Assembly: GCA_029379385.1 (NCBI GenBank)
Contig: CM055605.1
Span: 10,699,001-10,763,000 of the forward strand
Direction: 5' to 3'
Length of the DNA: 64,000 nt
Origin: Quillaja saponaria
Taxonomy: Eukaryota > Streptophyta > Magnoliopsida > Fabales > Quillajaceae
Shown here: piece by piece, positions 36,101-47,130 of the stretch
Position numbering within the stretch: position 1 is the stretch's first letter
Layout: every line of letters starts with the position of its first letter
The notes under the pieces: generated by a model
What the model saw: the letters and a program-made list of their open reading frames with translations, nothing else
Database searches by the model: none
What the model was told of the DNA's origin: nothing
Position numbers and translations under genes: made by a program

Positions 36101-37127
36101 ATTAGTTTTTTAATCTTTTAGTAAAATTAATTATGAAAGATTAATCATGTACTGCAAAATTGTGCTAATAAAGAAATTCAGAACTCAGAGTAAAAGGAAG
36201 AAAAAGAACTTAAAAAAGAATATGTGAGGGAGCATTGCCACTTTTCTCTTAGGAAGGGATGGAGTGGATTATTTAGTAAGAGAAAAGGGGGAATTTGGTT
36301 TTGTAAATGGACGAGGCTGGCAATCAAGCCCATAAGGGAAAACATATTTAAAGCTGGGATTATGATGTAGTTTTCTAAGAGGAGTCATCTTCTCCTCCTT
36401 TATGGTAGAGTTTAAGTTATATCTATGCCATGCACAATGAGAAGAGTTTAAGTTATATTTATTCCATGCACAAAGGTTGAAGGAAAGGAAATCTTGAGTG
36501 AAGCATAGGCCTTCTGGAGCATTTGTTGAGGGAAAGAAAAGAAAAATATCTCTAGGCATTGTTGCTGGGGGCCTCATGTAACTGAGGAAACTTCTTTTTT
36601 TTTCTTTGCAGTTTTGTGCTATCTTTTGTTATTTTCCAAATATTGAACAGTGTAATAGTTATCAATTCATGTTGCCAATTAACTCTTGATGTATATTAAA
36701 TGTTGGACCATTCATACAAACTTCCAGCAATGAAAATAATCTCATGACCAAAATCCTGGTGTTTCCTAACTTTGCCTTTCTGCATTTTTTTTTTCTTTTT
36801 TTCTTTTTGTGTTTCTTGTTACAATTACAGATTCTAGATGTTGCAATGTCTCTTGCAAAAGTTGCAGATGTGGACAGGAATATAGGAAATGAGAATGTGG
36901 CCATTGATGGATTTCAAGAAGCTATAAACATGTTGGAGTCTTTGACATTGAATTCTGAAAGTAGTGGCCTTGAGCAAAGGGTAAGTTACCCTTGTTACGT
37001 TTTTCAAATAACAATTTTGGATCCTGCAAAAACTTATTTTGCATTTTGCTTCCACTTGCAGCGCCTTTCAGTTCTGGAGTTCCTTAGAAACCAACTTGTA
37101 GATAAACAGCTGGAGTTGTCTGGCTGA
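29892..37127 (+). CDS. NCA1: NCA1-type RING/TPR protein (catalase chaperone)
   Basis: Homologue of Arabidopsis NO CATALASE ACTIVITY 1, a cytosolic protein that binds catalase and is needed for its activity and stress tolerance. Seven coding exons: 29892-30325, 30468-30699, 30899-31044, 34411-34498, 34582-34728, 36831-36980, 37062-37127, all GT-AG and phase-consistent, giving 420 residues. Residues 1-90 hold three near-identical copies of a module with VCPF-x-KA-x-RPDDTSSRKS; a fourth CPF is at 107-109. A C3HC4 RING follows: C123-x2-C126-x12-C139-x-H141-x2-C144-x2-C147-x6-C154-x2-C157. The C-terminal half is helical and TPR-like (GDCCRATGDTSSAVACFEES; GDLKYYDGDLQGARSYYSQA). The final exon encodes RLSVLEFLRNQLVDKQLELSG. 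The N-terminal expansion makes it a little longer than I recall for Arabidopsis (about 400). Introns 3 and 5 contain transposon debris. Confidence 0.9.
32381..32879. mobile_element. MITE in NCA1 intron 3
   Basis: The left end GGGTCTATTTGAGAGTTTGG and the reverse-complemented right end GGGTCTACTTGGGTGGAGG are inverted, with purine-rich arms (AGGAAAGGAAAGGAAAGG). It is the same family type as 18314-18792. The frame at 32577-32882 is a reading of it, not a gene. Confidence 0.55.
33620..33865 (-). mobile_element. L1-type LINE fragment in NCA1 intron 3
   Basis: On the minus strand the sequence reads LWHGAIFAVILYLWLERN then SRIF, and after a gap RIMFLASLWVLAAGTFHG. This is the typical C-terminal zf-RVT region of plant L1 reverse transcriptases (W-x-ERN-x-RIF). 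There is a stop within it and no upstream RT domain is seen. Antisense to NCA1. Confidence 0.6.
35419..35930 (+). mobile_element. L1-type LINE 3' fragment in NCA1 intron 5
   Basis: From about 35450 the plus strand encodes VWLKRNTRIFRDCHYP then LWDKIVFVASLWCS, the C-terminal zf-RVT signature of plant L1 elements, followed by a stop and a 3' untranslated-like, GC-richer tail to about 35830. A poly-G-rich tract (35419-35449) precedes it. The 83-codon frame 35672-35923 lies in the tail and is not a gene. Same type as 33620-33865 but in the opposite orientation. Confidence 0.55.
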
Positions 37128-37828
37128 GGCAAAAAGGAAGGGAAAAATAATTTAGTCAGAATAACGTTGTGCATCTGCATAAGGGGAGGTTTCTCATAAT
37201 AAGCCCACTTTCACAAGGAAATCCTTAGCAGTGAAGTTTTCATGCACCCATATCAAGGTCTTGGCTGTCAGGTTGCCGATTCTACAGTGAAGGCCACCCT
37301 TGTTGCCCGTTGGCCCTCATTTGCAGCTATTGACAATTGCAAGCACAGTCTCTTCCTGCTGGTCTTATATTACTTCCTTATAACACTGTCTATATCTTTC
37401 GTTTCATTTGTTTTTTTCTTCCATTAGTATCTACGGTGACAAATTGCTAGGCTCTTCCCTACAATGTTGTAATGATATGTAACTGTAAATTCGAATGCAA
37501 TAAACTGGAATGTAATTGACAAATACCATGTATTTAGTCTTGTTTTGAACTTGAAAGTGAGCTCCATTTGTTGTAGGGAAAACAAAACAGAACGACCTGC
37601 ATAATCTCTGCACCTTGTTTAGGCCAAAAATTGCTTAAAGAAATCAGCACTCCCTATCAAAGCAGGATCATAAAGTATTAGTTGTGTGGTCTGGGGAGAT
37701 ATATTCATTAGTGGAAGGGCTGTATAGATATGAATAATTATACAAGCTCTGAGTACTCTTTAAGGCTAACAGGTTGGAGACTAGGCAAAGCAGAAATGGT
37801 TTGTCAATCTGATCAAAAGGACGATGTG
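37128..37828 (+). other. NCA1 3' untranslated and downstream DNA
   Basis: AATAAACT at about 37498 is a plausible polyadenylation signal for NCA1. The small frames here have no recognisable product. Confidence 0.4.
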
Positions 37829-38560
37829 GCATCGGAGGAAGCCTATGCAAAAATACCTAAGTAGAACCACTTGGAGAGTGGGCTGGGGATGATATAGGAG
37901 GCTGAAAGGTGCCTCAATAAGGAAAAACGCCCTCCACATTGAAAATAAGAATAATAATCATATTAGTATGTAAATCAAGTAATGTATATTAAAATTTGTG
38001 TTGGATATGATAAGGGCCACATTGAGAACAATTGATGTACAAGATGAATGTGAATCATAACAAAGTTACTCCATATTAAAATTTAACCCTATACATATCA
38101 GTAACAAGTTTATAATTTTTATTACTCAAAAATATTTGTCAGAACTTGACATGGAAATTAGGTATATGTTGTGAAAACACGATCTGTAAATAAAAAAAAA
38201 AATTGAAAATAATGGGGGTAAGGCATCGGAGGTAGCCTAGGCAAAGGTACCTGAGAAGCACTGCAAACAGTGGTGGGGACAACATAGGAGGCTGAAATGT
38301 GCCTCCATAAGATTGTCCTTTATATTGAAAATACGACTAATAGACACATCAATAGGTAAATCAAGTTAACATACAGGAAGTTTGTGTATGATACTATAAG
38401 GGCCATTAGCTCTATCATATAACTTTGGAAAAAAAAATTTAGGGTAACATTCAAGATGAATGCGAACCATAACAAAGTCACTCATATTATATAATTTTGA
38501 CCCTTACGATACACATTAGCATTAAATTTATAATTTTCATTACTTAAAACAAATTATAAA
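37829..38560. repeat. Tandem repeat, two units of about 394 bp
   Basis: GCATCGGAGG(A/T)AGCCTA begins at 37829 and again at 38223. ATAGGAGGCTGAAA(G/T)GTGCC, GAATG(T/C)GAA(T/C)CATAAC and TTTATAATTTT(T/C)ATTACT recur at matching positions in each unit. A further short duplication (AACAATCACAATCTCATC) is at about 38560-38640. Noncoding; lies between NCA1 and the PWWP gene. Confidence 0.75.
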
Positions 38561-38995
38561 CAATCACAATCTCATCAAAAGGACTGGTAACTTTCAATAC
38601 TTAAAACAAATTGTAAAACAATCACAATCTCATCCAAAGAATTTTAACCAGTGACCTATCCAAAAAAAATAAAAAAATATAAAAAAAATATAGAAAATTA
38701 AAAAATTAAAAACCCAATCAAACCCTTTTCAGTGTCAGTGTGCATCTAGGCTTTAATCGAACATTAGTCTCAACTTTTTGGGCTTGACCCGGCTGAGTAC
38801 ATTTCACCATATATACCGGTGGACCCAATTGGCGGGAATTCTTTCTTTGGGTTACAATTGGCGGGAAATAGTCGAACCAATTGTGTGGGACCCACAGTCG
38901 AGGGAAACTAATTTTATTGATCTATAGGTGAGTTTATGCGCCGTGAATGAAATTTCAGTTCGTTTTCACCTTCATTCTTCTACAAGATTTACACC

Positions 38996-41900
38996 ATGCA
39001 GCAAAGTAGTGTTAACAAGGGAGATATAGTTTGGGCACGAGTTCTATTCCCTTACAAATGGTGGCCTGCTCTGGTGTTAACAACCAATAGCCTTGGTGTT
39101 TTAGTGTCCTTTTTCGACCACAAAACCCCATCAAGGTATTTCTTTGAGTACGAGATCATTTCCTTGGAGGAGAACTTCAAATCAATCATGGGTCATCAGC
39201 AGAATTTGAATGATCCTGATGGATTTTATGCCATGCTTGATGCTGCGTTGAAATTGTTGGGTCAGAGGACTGTTGTGAGCTTGAAATGCCTTTGCCAAAT
39301 GCCAGTTATCAATGATTGGAGAAATAGGAGAGGAAAATTTTGTGGGTTGGATTTGTTTAAGCCAGTTGAGTTGTTGGGTTTTGTTTTGAGGGTTGCTATT
39401 TTTCCTTGGGTTGATGTTCCGGATTTTGCTGATGCAATTACAGTGGTTGCCCAGGTTCAGGCCTTTCGTGGTTATAGTTCAAATAAGCAGAGGAAAGCTT
39501 ACCACCATGGGAGGAAGAAAGGTAAACTTTCTTTATGTTTTTGGGTTCATTTCAACCTTCCAATAGATATTGGTACTGCTCTTCCTTTTTATTATAATTG
39601 TTGGTTGTGAACTTTGGATGCTAATGAAACGTGGGTACTTCCTAAAAATTTAAAATGTTTACTGTTATAGCATTTAGTCATTCTTTTGATTGTATTTTAA
39701 ATTTATGGGGAAAACTTACTCGTAAACATTTAGTTTAGTAGTGCCCATGTTTAAACTCAACTCAACTAAGTCTTAAATCCCAAACTAGTTGGGGTGAATC
39801 ATTTTGCTTCATTCACATCGATCCTAGTGCACATGTTTAAAATATGGAGTTAATAGATATACTCGATTTCTCAGATGAAGATTTTAATTAACAGGTTTGG
39901 TGAAGAGATCAATACATTTTTTGCATCACAATAATAACATTCCTAGTAGGTTCCCTTTTCCATACTGTGTTTGTTTATAAAGTTTTAGCAACTATTATTG
40001 ATGTAGATTGAGTCTCCTTTGCTCATTTGTATGCAAATGTTTAAAATATGGAATTAATAGATATACTCGATCTCTCAGATGAAGATTTTAATTAACAGGT
40101 TTGGTGAAGAGATCAATACATTTGTTGCATCACAATTATAACATTCCTAGCAGGTGCCCTTTTCCATACCGTGTTTGTTTATAAAGTTTTAGCAACTATT
40201 ATTGATGTAGATTGAGTCTCCTTTGCTCATTTGTGTTAATATGGTATGTTAGAAGGATAAGGAGTTTATTAGGTTAATGAGACTCCAATTGAGGTAGATG
40301 CTTCTGAAAAAAATGCTAGGCTTGCATTTAAGGGGGCTTAAGCTATGAGAGTAGGTCAAGTGGTGGAGAAGCAACTGATATGAGTGTCTGCTTTTTAGTT
40401 TTGAATGTTGGGTTGATTCATTACTGTGTTTCCATTAGCAAGAGAGTGAGTGTTTAGCCATATTCCTTCATGTTTCGGCAATTCACCTAAGATCTGTTTC
40501 AGATTAAGAATGATTTTATTGGTTGATTAAGCTACAGAAAAATCATGTGGAATTTGTGTAGGCTCTATCACTGCTTTTGCAAGATTTGAATCTCAGCTCA
40601 AGCAGTAATGGTTATTGCAATTACTCTCAATGTTTTCACTTACAGTCTTGAAGATGCCCTTTTTTAAAGTATAAAACAGTTGCATATCTTTGCAAATTTC
40701 TGTCCATTTTCTTTTTTCTGATTGATCTGAAAAGTTCCTCCTTATTTTATAGAGAAGAAAAAAGATACGACAACATGAATGTGAAAGTTTAGAGACTAGA
40801 GTTAATCTTCTTGTTGAAACATCTTGGCCTTCTGTCCAGTAAGACCAGTGGTGTTTTTGAATTTAGTATTTGTCCGGCTTTGTCTTCCCTCTTAGTCTAT
40901 TTTTCTTTTCTACAACCCAACTCAAATGCCTATCCTACTGATCAAGAGTTGCCAGATTTTCATGTTAGCAAGTCCCTTTCATTCTAATTATTCATGTTCA
41001 TATTTTGATATGAACATGCATTCAGTTGATCAAGAATCTGATACTTGAGGGCTGGAAGACTAATTTCACATTGTAACCAAAAAAGTACAGATTTAGAGAA
41101 CAACTTGCCATTTTCATGTTAGAGACAGATTTGTTGAACTCTATCTCTTTCATAAGAAACATCTGAACCCATGCATGAGAATCAACTTGTCATTGGGTCT
41201 CACACTCGGCTAATGAGATATTTGCTAATATTCTCTTGCCTTAGTGTCTTCCCTTTTTTTTATAGTGGCGGAAAGCATAGAAATTTTAAAACAACTTTTT
41301 TGAGACTAAAAAATTTGTCAAACCAATAATATACGGTTTGTCACTCAGGAAATGGCCTTGTGAAATGATTGAAAATATCTCCTCTTTAGCTTGTAAAAGA
41401 TTTTCAAATTTTCATTTCCAGGCTCGTTTTTTTTCCAGGCTATATCAGGAATGAATTGAGTGCTAGTGTTGTTAGAAGAGACAGTGGTGCAATCCCCTTT
41501 TTATCTAACATGGAAACCACTACTTACTGTCGAAGGAAAAGGGGGCATTTTGATGAAGTAGCTATGCATGATTGTTCTTTCAAGATACAGAGACTTGTGC
41601 CTTTCTTCTCAATTGATGGAGCTTCACTACTGAGAATCAAAACAGTAGGCAAGGAACATGTATCTGATGCTTCCAGTTCATTACCAGCCTTGGTTGATTG
41701 TTTTTCTAAGTTAATTAAGTTACCAAATTTCTTTTCGAACAACAGTGTAGCTGCATGTCCAAACAGAGCTAGATACAAGGAAGATATATCTGATGATTGC
41801 TTTGCAGCATCTACCTTAGCAGATAGTTCTATCAAATTTTGCAATGCTACAACTTTTTTCTCGTCCACTAACACTAATGCCTTTGTAGAAAGAGATAGAA

Positions 41901-42957
41901 ATGGATCAGAAGTGGACTTGCGTCAGTCTTTCTACTCAGGGTCACCTGTGAAGCTAAAAATCCAATGTTGCCCGTCCAATCAGGCTCCGAGCATATTGTT
42001 ATATGCAGGAATATCAAATAATACAAAGGCTTGCTCATCTACCTTGAAGATGCTGGAAACAGAAGGAAGTACTCAGAATGATAATGAGAACTGCATATCT
42101 TGTGTTCCAGATCTCAAAATTGAGGTTCAGAATAAGGATATGAAACAATGTTATGATGTGAGTTCACAGCAAACAACCTTTGAATCAGAGTTTAGTTATC
42201 TTACTAGTGACACCAATGACTTAGAGGTTGATGATGGTAGCCGGGCAGCCATAAGATGGTTACCTGATTCTACATTTCATCAGCATGAGTTTCAACCTAG
42301 TAATTATGATGCAGCATCTGTTAAATCCAACAGGGTCAGGGTAGCAATCACGAACGTCCATGTAGGGGGAGAATTAGTGGAGAAAAATTTCCATCAGCCT
42401 GTCACTTCTCATTCAGTTTTCAAGTCAGAAGTGGAACAACCATCAAGGTCATCTGCCACCTCTACTGGTCCTACATCTTTGCACATCAAGTTCAACAAGA
42501 GTTTCAATCTTCCATCAAAGAAAGAGCTAGTAAAGAGGTTTAGTTTATTTGGCCCAGTGGATTCTTCGAAAACAAAAATCTTCTGTTATGCTAGTTCAGC
42601 CAAAGTGGTTTTCTTACAAAGTACAGATGCAGCAGCAGCTTACCAATATGCCAAGAGGAAGAAGATCTTCTTTGGTCAGCCTAATATCCGGTTTTGGCTT
42701 GCCCCATTTGAAGACAAGAGAAGAGGACCCAATTGTCATGCTCTTCAATCTTCATCCACAGTAGGGTTTAATCTGAAACCATGTCTGAAGAAAACCAATC
42801 CCTTGAGAAAAGAAGATAGAAAGAAACTTCACAGGGTAAGCTTCTTAATAGAAACGTAGGTGATCAATTCATAGTTGCTATGCCTTTTTAAAACTTAAAA
42901 AGTTATAATATTAGTTATTGCTCATTCCAGAAATTGCAGTCTCTAGCAGGAATCTGA
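38996..42957 (+). CDS. PWWP-domain protein
   Basis: Likely nuclear, histone-mark-reading protein related to the plant PWWP-domain (PDP) group that works with Polycomb and chromatin complexes; the exact orthologue is not certain. Three coding exons fit: 38996-39521, 41439-42835 and 42931-42957, phase-consistent, giving 649 residues. The N terminus begins the PWWP domain (KGDIVWARVLFPYKWWPALV, WWP at residues 22-24). The exon-2 product is Ser/Asn-rich and probably disordered up to about residue 520. It ends in a folded RRM-like block (about 523-605: LHIKFNKSFNLPSKKEL, KIFCYASSAKVVFLQS, AAAAYQYAKRKKIFFGQPNI) that resembles the C-terminal domain of PDP proteins. A short middle exon could have been missed in the 1.9-kb first intron. 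A possible TATA (ATATATACC) lies at 38810-38818. Confidence 0.8.
39752..39834 (-). mobile_element. RTE LINE 3' tail in the PWWP intron
   Basis: On the minus strand it reads TAGGATCGATGTGAATGAAG then CACCCCAACTAGTTTGGGAT and a TTGAGTTGAG terminus. It matches the tail of the RTE copy at 52810-53196. The fragment is short and 5'-truncated. Confidence 0.6.
39833..40240. repeat. 204-bp tandem duplication in the PWWP intron
   Basis: Units 39833-40036 and 40037-40240 are highly similar; both begin ATGTTTAAAATATGGA and both contain CAGGTTTGGTGAAGAGATCA and TGATGTAGATTGAGTCTCC. The first unit starts at the end of the RTE tail. The potential acceptor TTAACAG occurs in both, but no exon is evident. Confidence 0.9.
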
Positions 42958-43718
42958 ACTTTGTTCAACTGAAAAGCTACTAGCATTGTATACAAGCAGT
43001 AAACATTGATGTTCTCCAAAACCAGCTTACAGCTTAAATACAAACAGAGAAATACTTTACCTAATGCAATTACAAAGATGCTGGCCAAAAAAAAAATATA
43101 TATATAAATATAAATAAAAATAAAAGACAAAGTTATTACCAAGGCACTATTTAAGATTGATAAAAAGAACTTACTGCTACATTTTATCACAGGAGCATGT
43201 CCTTTCTGCATTATTGATACAGTTTTAGTATTTTGTCTATACTTATCTTAAACTAAAGCAAACTATGTTTTCTAATATTATCTTAAGGAAATGAAGATAA
43301 AGAAAATAGTATCTAATTGTCTCACTTGTGTTACTGTGTATTAACAAAAGATGGGGCTATGTAATTGACGGTACCTTTATTTAATTAGGGGTGAATGTTA
43401 CATAAGAATCAAAATTTTCTTTTTTTTGTTCAGAGGACATTATATTTTCTTTGTTAACGGAAATTGTGTACGAAGCAACTTAGGGGTGCCCTTAACAAAA
43501 ACACATTTTTTTTTATGTAATGGATTTCCTGCTCTACCTCTCGCCACCAGTTGCAACTATTAATGCTATAGACCATGATTTTGCATGCTGAAAGCCCAGA
43601 ACGAGTACTAAGCTGGCTCTATCTCCATTGTCAAAACCCAATAACAAGCACACCATTGTGCCCACTAATACAATATCATCAATTTGAAATAGCATCCAGC
43701 CCACACAAGAAAAACACT

Positions 43719-43749
<31 letters not shown>

Positions 43750-44709
43750 GGGGCAAATTACACTTCCTTCCCTTGAAATTTGACAATATGATAATAAGGT
43801 TTAAAGTAATCAACATTCCTCTCCCTGGATAATGAAAAAGCTAATATAGTCTTGTTACAAGTAATTTCGGGTAAATTTTAAATATATTTAAATTTAAAAG
43901 ATAAAAAATAAAAAGAGCTAATGACAATATTTTATCAATTAACTCTTTATTCTTTCATTAATTAATATATAATAAAATTATTTCAGTTTTCTAAATTTAT
44001 ATATATATTAATTTATTTTCTAATTCTTTTACTTAATTAAATACTTTACACCTAATTTTTTTTTAAATAAAAATATAATGGTTAAAGTGGTAAATAGATG
44101 TTCTAATTTAAAATCCAGTACCTATTTAAAGAGAAAATACTAAAAGTATATGGTAATATAAGAAGAAAAAAATATTTATTTTTAGTGAAACTTGTGAGTT
44201 ATATTTTTCGTTGTAGAATATCACTTCAATTTTATTTGAAAAAAAAAATCACTTCAATATACTTTGTACTTAATATTTATTTATTTACTAGAGATAATGT
44301 GATAAAAATAAAAGTTTAGAATAATATAATATATTATTATTAATTAAAAAATCTTAAAGTATATGGTAATATAACAAAAAATAGTATCTATGATTCCTTT
44401 CATTAAAAATATGATTTATTTATTTATTTATTTTATTTAAAAATAATTAATTGTAGTGATAAGCGAATTGACAAGAGGTTAAATGTTCCTTTGAAGAAAA
44501 TAATCTTGAAACCAAAAAATTAGTAAAAAATAGTAACTAAAGTTTGAACTCCATGAATTTTTAGTATTTAGTTCTAAATTATTTTGTAACATTATAAGTA
44601 TTTTCATTCATTTCAAGGGATAGAAATGTAATTTGTTACAACAAAATGTGTTCAACAAACAACTGCAAAATGGGCCAAAAGCAAAAGCTTTACTCTATTC
44701 CCTTGTCCT
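42958..44709. other. Intergenic DNA between the PWWP gene and p23
   Basis: AT-rich. A poly-A run of about 28 bases lies at 43722-43749. Frames at 42915-43211 and 43575-43832 have no recognisable domain. Confidence 0.5.
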
Positions 44710-44722
44710 TTCTGGAACATTC
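44710..44722 (+). promoter_or_regulatory. Perfect heat-shock element upstream of p23
   Basis: TTCTGGAACATTC fits the consensus nTTCnnGAAnnTTCn at all nine fixed positions, the minimal binding site for a heat-shock factor trimer. It lies about 50 bases upstream of a TATA-like site and 172 bases before the p23 start codon, which suits an HSP90 co-chaperone. Confidence 0.65.
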
Positions 44723-44762
44723 GAGCTCCTTCATCAACAAGTCACACACCCTTTGCATTCTT

Positions 44763-44770
44763 TTTATATG
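44763..44770 (+). promoter_or_regulatory. Probable TATA box of p23
   Basis: TTTATATG lies about 125 bases before the start codon. It would place transcription start near 44795-44800 and give a leader of about 95-100 bases. The sequence is not the full consensus. Confidence 0.4.
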
Positions 44771-44893
44771 CTCTGTACAAATAGCAGTACCAGTTTCTTG
44801 TGGGTGGCTTGACCATCGTTCTTCTTACTTCGTCGTCTTCTTTTTCATCTTGTTTCCCTATCTCGCAGTTTTGGTATCCTCCTGCACAAAGAA

Positions 44894-47130
44894 ATGAGGT
44901 AATTAACCTTACACTACCTTGCTTTTTTGTTTATGTAACTCTCAAAAATTTATAGCCATTGTTAGTTTTAGTGGTATATTATTATTTTATTTTTTCAACA
45001 ATCTCACTTTCTAACCCTGATATTCCATGGAAAGTAAAACAAATAATAAATCTGTAATTGTGCCTTTGGATGATGACTGTGTTTCATGATGGAAATTATT
45101 GCTATAAGTTGTTTAGTTTTTAACTAATGGCGGCAAGAGATGTATCTTTTTCTTGTAATGTCAAAAGGGTATGTCGTTGGATGCTTCTCCTGAATTCAAT
45201 CATTGTCTAGTTACAACTTGTTCCTTTTCTCTTCATGCCTTTACACACACATGAACAGTTAGTCTTTTCTACTTGTGGGCAACTGGGCATCAACAAGAAA
45301 AAAGTTTTCAGAGTGGAATTGTTGCAATTTGGTGTTTTTGTGGTGAGTTACGTTTTATATGTGTTTGGACTTTAATTTTACTCAGATGAAAATGTTACTT
45401 TTTAGCCGGCACCCTAGTGTGAAATGGGCTCAGAGATCTGACAAGATTTATGTCACTATTGATTTACCTGATGCCAAAGAAGTAAAACTTAAGCTACCTG
45501 ATGGAAAATTCTTCTTCTCTGCCAATAAAGATGGGGTCCCTTATGAATTTGACATTGAGCTATTTGACAAAGTCAATGTTGAGGTACAAAATTATGAATG
45601 ACTCTTTCTGAGTATGCTTTAGAATTAATTGCTACTTCAAAAGTTGATGATTGGTTTTTATATTTCCACAGGAGAGCAAGTGTAACATTGGTGTAAGAAG
45701 CGTTGTGTATGTTATAAAGAAAGTTGAGAGGAAATGGTGGCCTAGGTTGATTAAACAGGAAGGGAAGCCTCCTGTGTTCCTCAAAGTTGATTGGGATAAG
45801 TGGGTTGATGAAGAGGATGAGAATGGTAAGCATTAAGGATATTATGGTTGTAAATTTTCATTTTGATACACGTGATTAGCACACTGATAGTGTTTCTCTT
45901 TCTTGATTGATTGTCGTCTTTGTAGAGATGGCTGAGATGGATTTTGATCATGCAGATTTCTCGGTATGGAAAATTTTCTTCTAGCACTCTATGAGTATTT
46001 CTGTTTCATGTTTTAAGTAGATTTTGACATGAGGATACTGCATTTGTGTGTATATCCAGTAATTTAACTCACCAACTACTATGCTTTTGGGAATGAAAGA
46101 TTGGGGTTTGTTTACCTATCTGCATCTTTAACATTTGTTGGGATTTGGTAGGTTGTTGAGATTGTTGAGATGACAATGAATTATAATTACACAGATCGTT
46201 ATTTAGATGTAGCCTAAAAATAATTTTGATTGTAATACTTTGACAAAAGTTGTTTACCTTTGGTCCTTGTATCTTGCATAACATAGCTAAGCATCATAAT
46301 GTTATGTGGGCTACACTGCCTACCATAAACTGTATGATTATTTAAAAATAAAAAGAAGATCATACTATCTTTTGTCCACAACATTCACATTTCTGTTTAT
46401 CTTTTAAAGTTCATGCCTGTGCATCTATGCAAATTGAGGTGTGGCAGATGTCATACTTTTGCACGAGTATCATGTATCACCATGTTCTATATTCGGATGC
46501 TTATGTGTCATATAGTTTCGTGAGTAATAGACATGCTATGTTCCCTGTCAAAGATCAACACATATGTGCTCACATGCTTGTCATCATGTGATACTCTTGT
46601 TGAGATGGATTTAACTAATGGAATTGATTGAGGATGCTATACACCTCCTTGAGAACAATAATTCATCCCGAGCCCGAACCAAATGTTGCAGTCTCAACTG
46701 AACTAATATAGAGCTACTATGTTTAAGAAGCCTATTTCTCCTCCTTCGGAAGCAATCTTATTATTGCTGACTGGAAACTATATTGTGCAGAATTTAGATG
46801 GGGATGACTTTGATATGGATGATTTGAAGGAAGACGACTTTGATATGGATGATTTGAAGGAAGACGAAGGTTAGAGCTTTTGTAACTTGTCCTGTAATGA
46901 TTTTGAAAAATAAAAGTACAGAATATATCTTGTAAAAAGAAGATTGAGTATCTTTCCTGTGATATAAGTGTACTTTGTGGACAGAGGCTTAGAAGAGTTA
47001 ATGGTTTTGTGTTGTGACATTAGTGTTCTCTGGCTTCAAATATGCAGACAAAATCAAAAGTGAAGAAGTGGAGAGCGAAGCAGAAGCAGCGGAGACATCT
47101 GGATCGGTGGCTGAGGAAACTAAGGCTTGA
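44894..47130 (+). CDS. p23: Co-chaperone p23 (CS-domain, HSP90-associated)
   Basis: Binds the ATP-bound, closed form of HSP90 in cytosol and nucleus and helps client maturation. Six coding exons: 44894-44898, 45406-45583, 45672-45825, 45926-45963, 46791-46869, 47048-47130, all GT-AG, giving 178 residues. Coding exon 1 is only ATGAG, completed by the first base of exon 2 to start MSRHPSVKWAQRSDKIYV. The CS domain spans about residues 2-90 and carries the p23 signature WWPRL at 83-87 (KKVERKWWPRLIKQEGKPP). An acidic tail follows (WDKWVDEEDENGEMAEMDFD) with a tandem DDFDMDDLKE repeat, ending EEVESEAEAAETSGSVAEET. Frames at 45359 and 45651 are single exons read into introns. The upstream heat-shock element suggests heat induction. 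Confidence 0.93.
46803..46862 (+). repeat. p23: 30-bp tandem repeat in p23 exon 5
   Basis: Units 46803-46832 and 46833-46862 differ by one silent base and each encodes DDFDMDDLKE. The duplication lengthens the acidic tail in frame. Confidence 0.95.

Noticed and set aside
41524..41874. 116-codon minus-strand frame
   Set aside because: It is the antisense shadow of PWWP gene exon 2.
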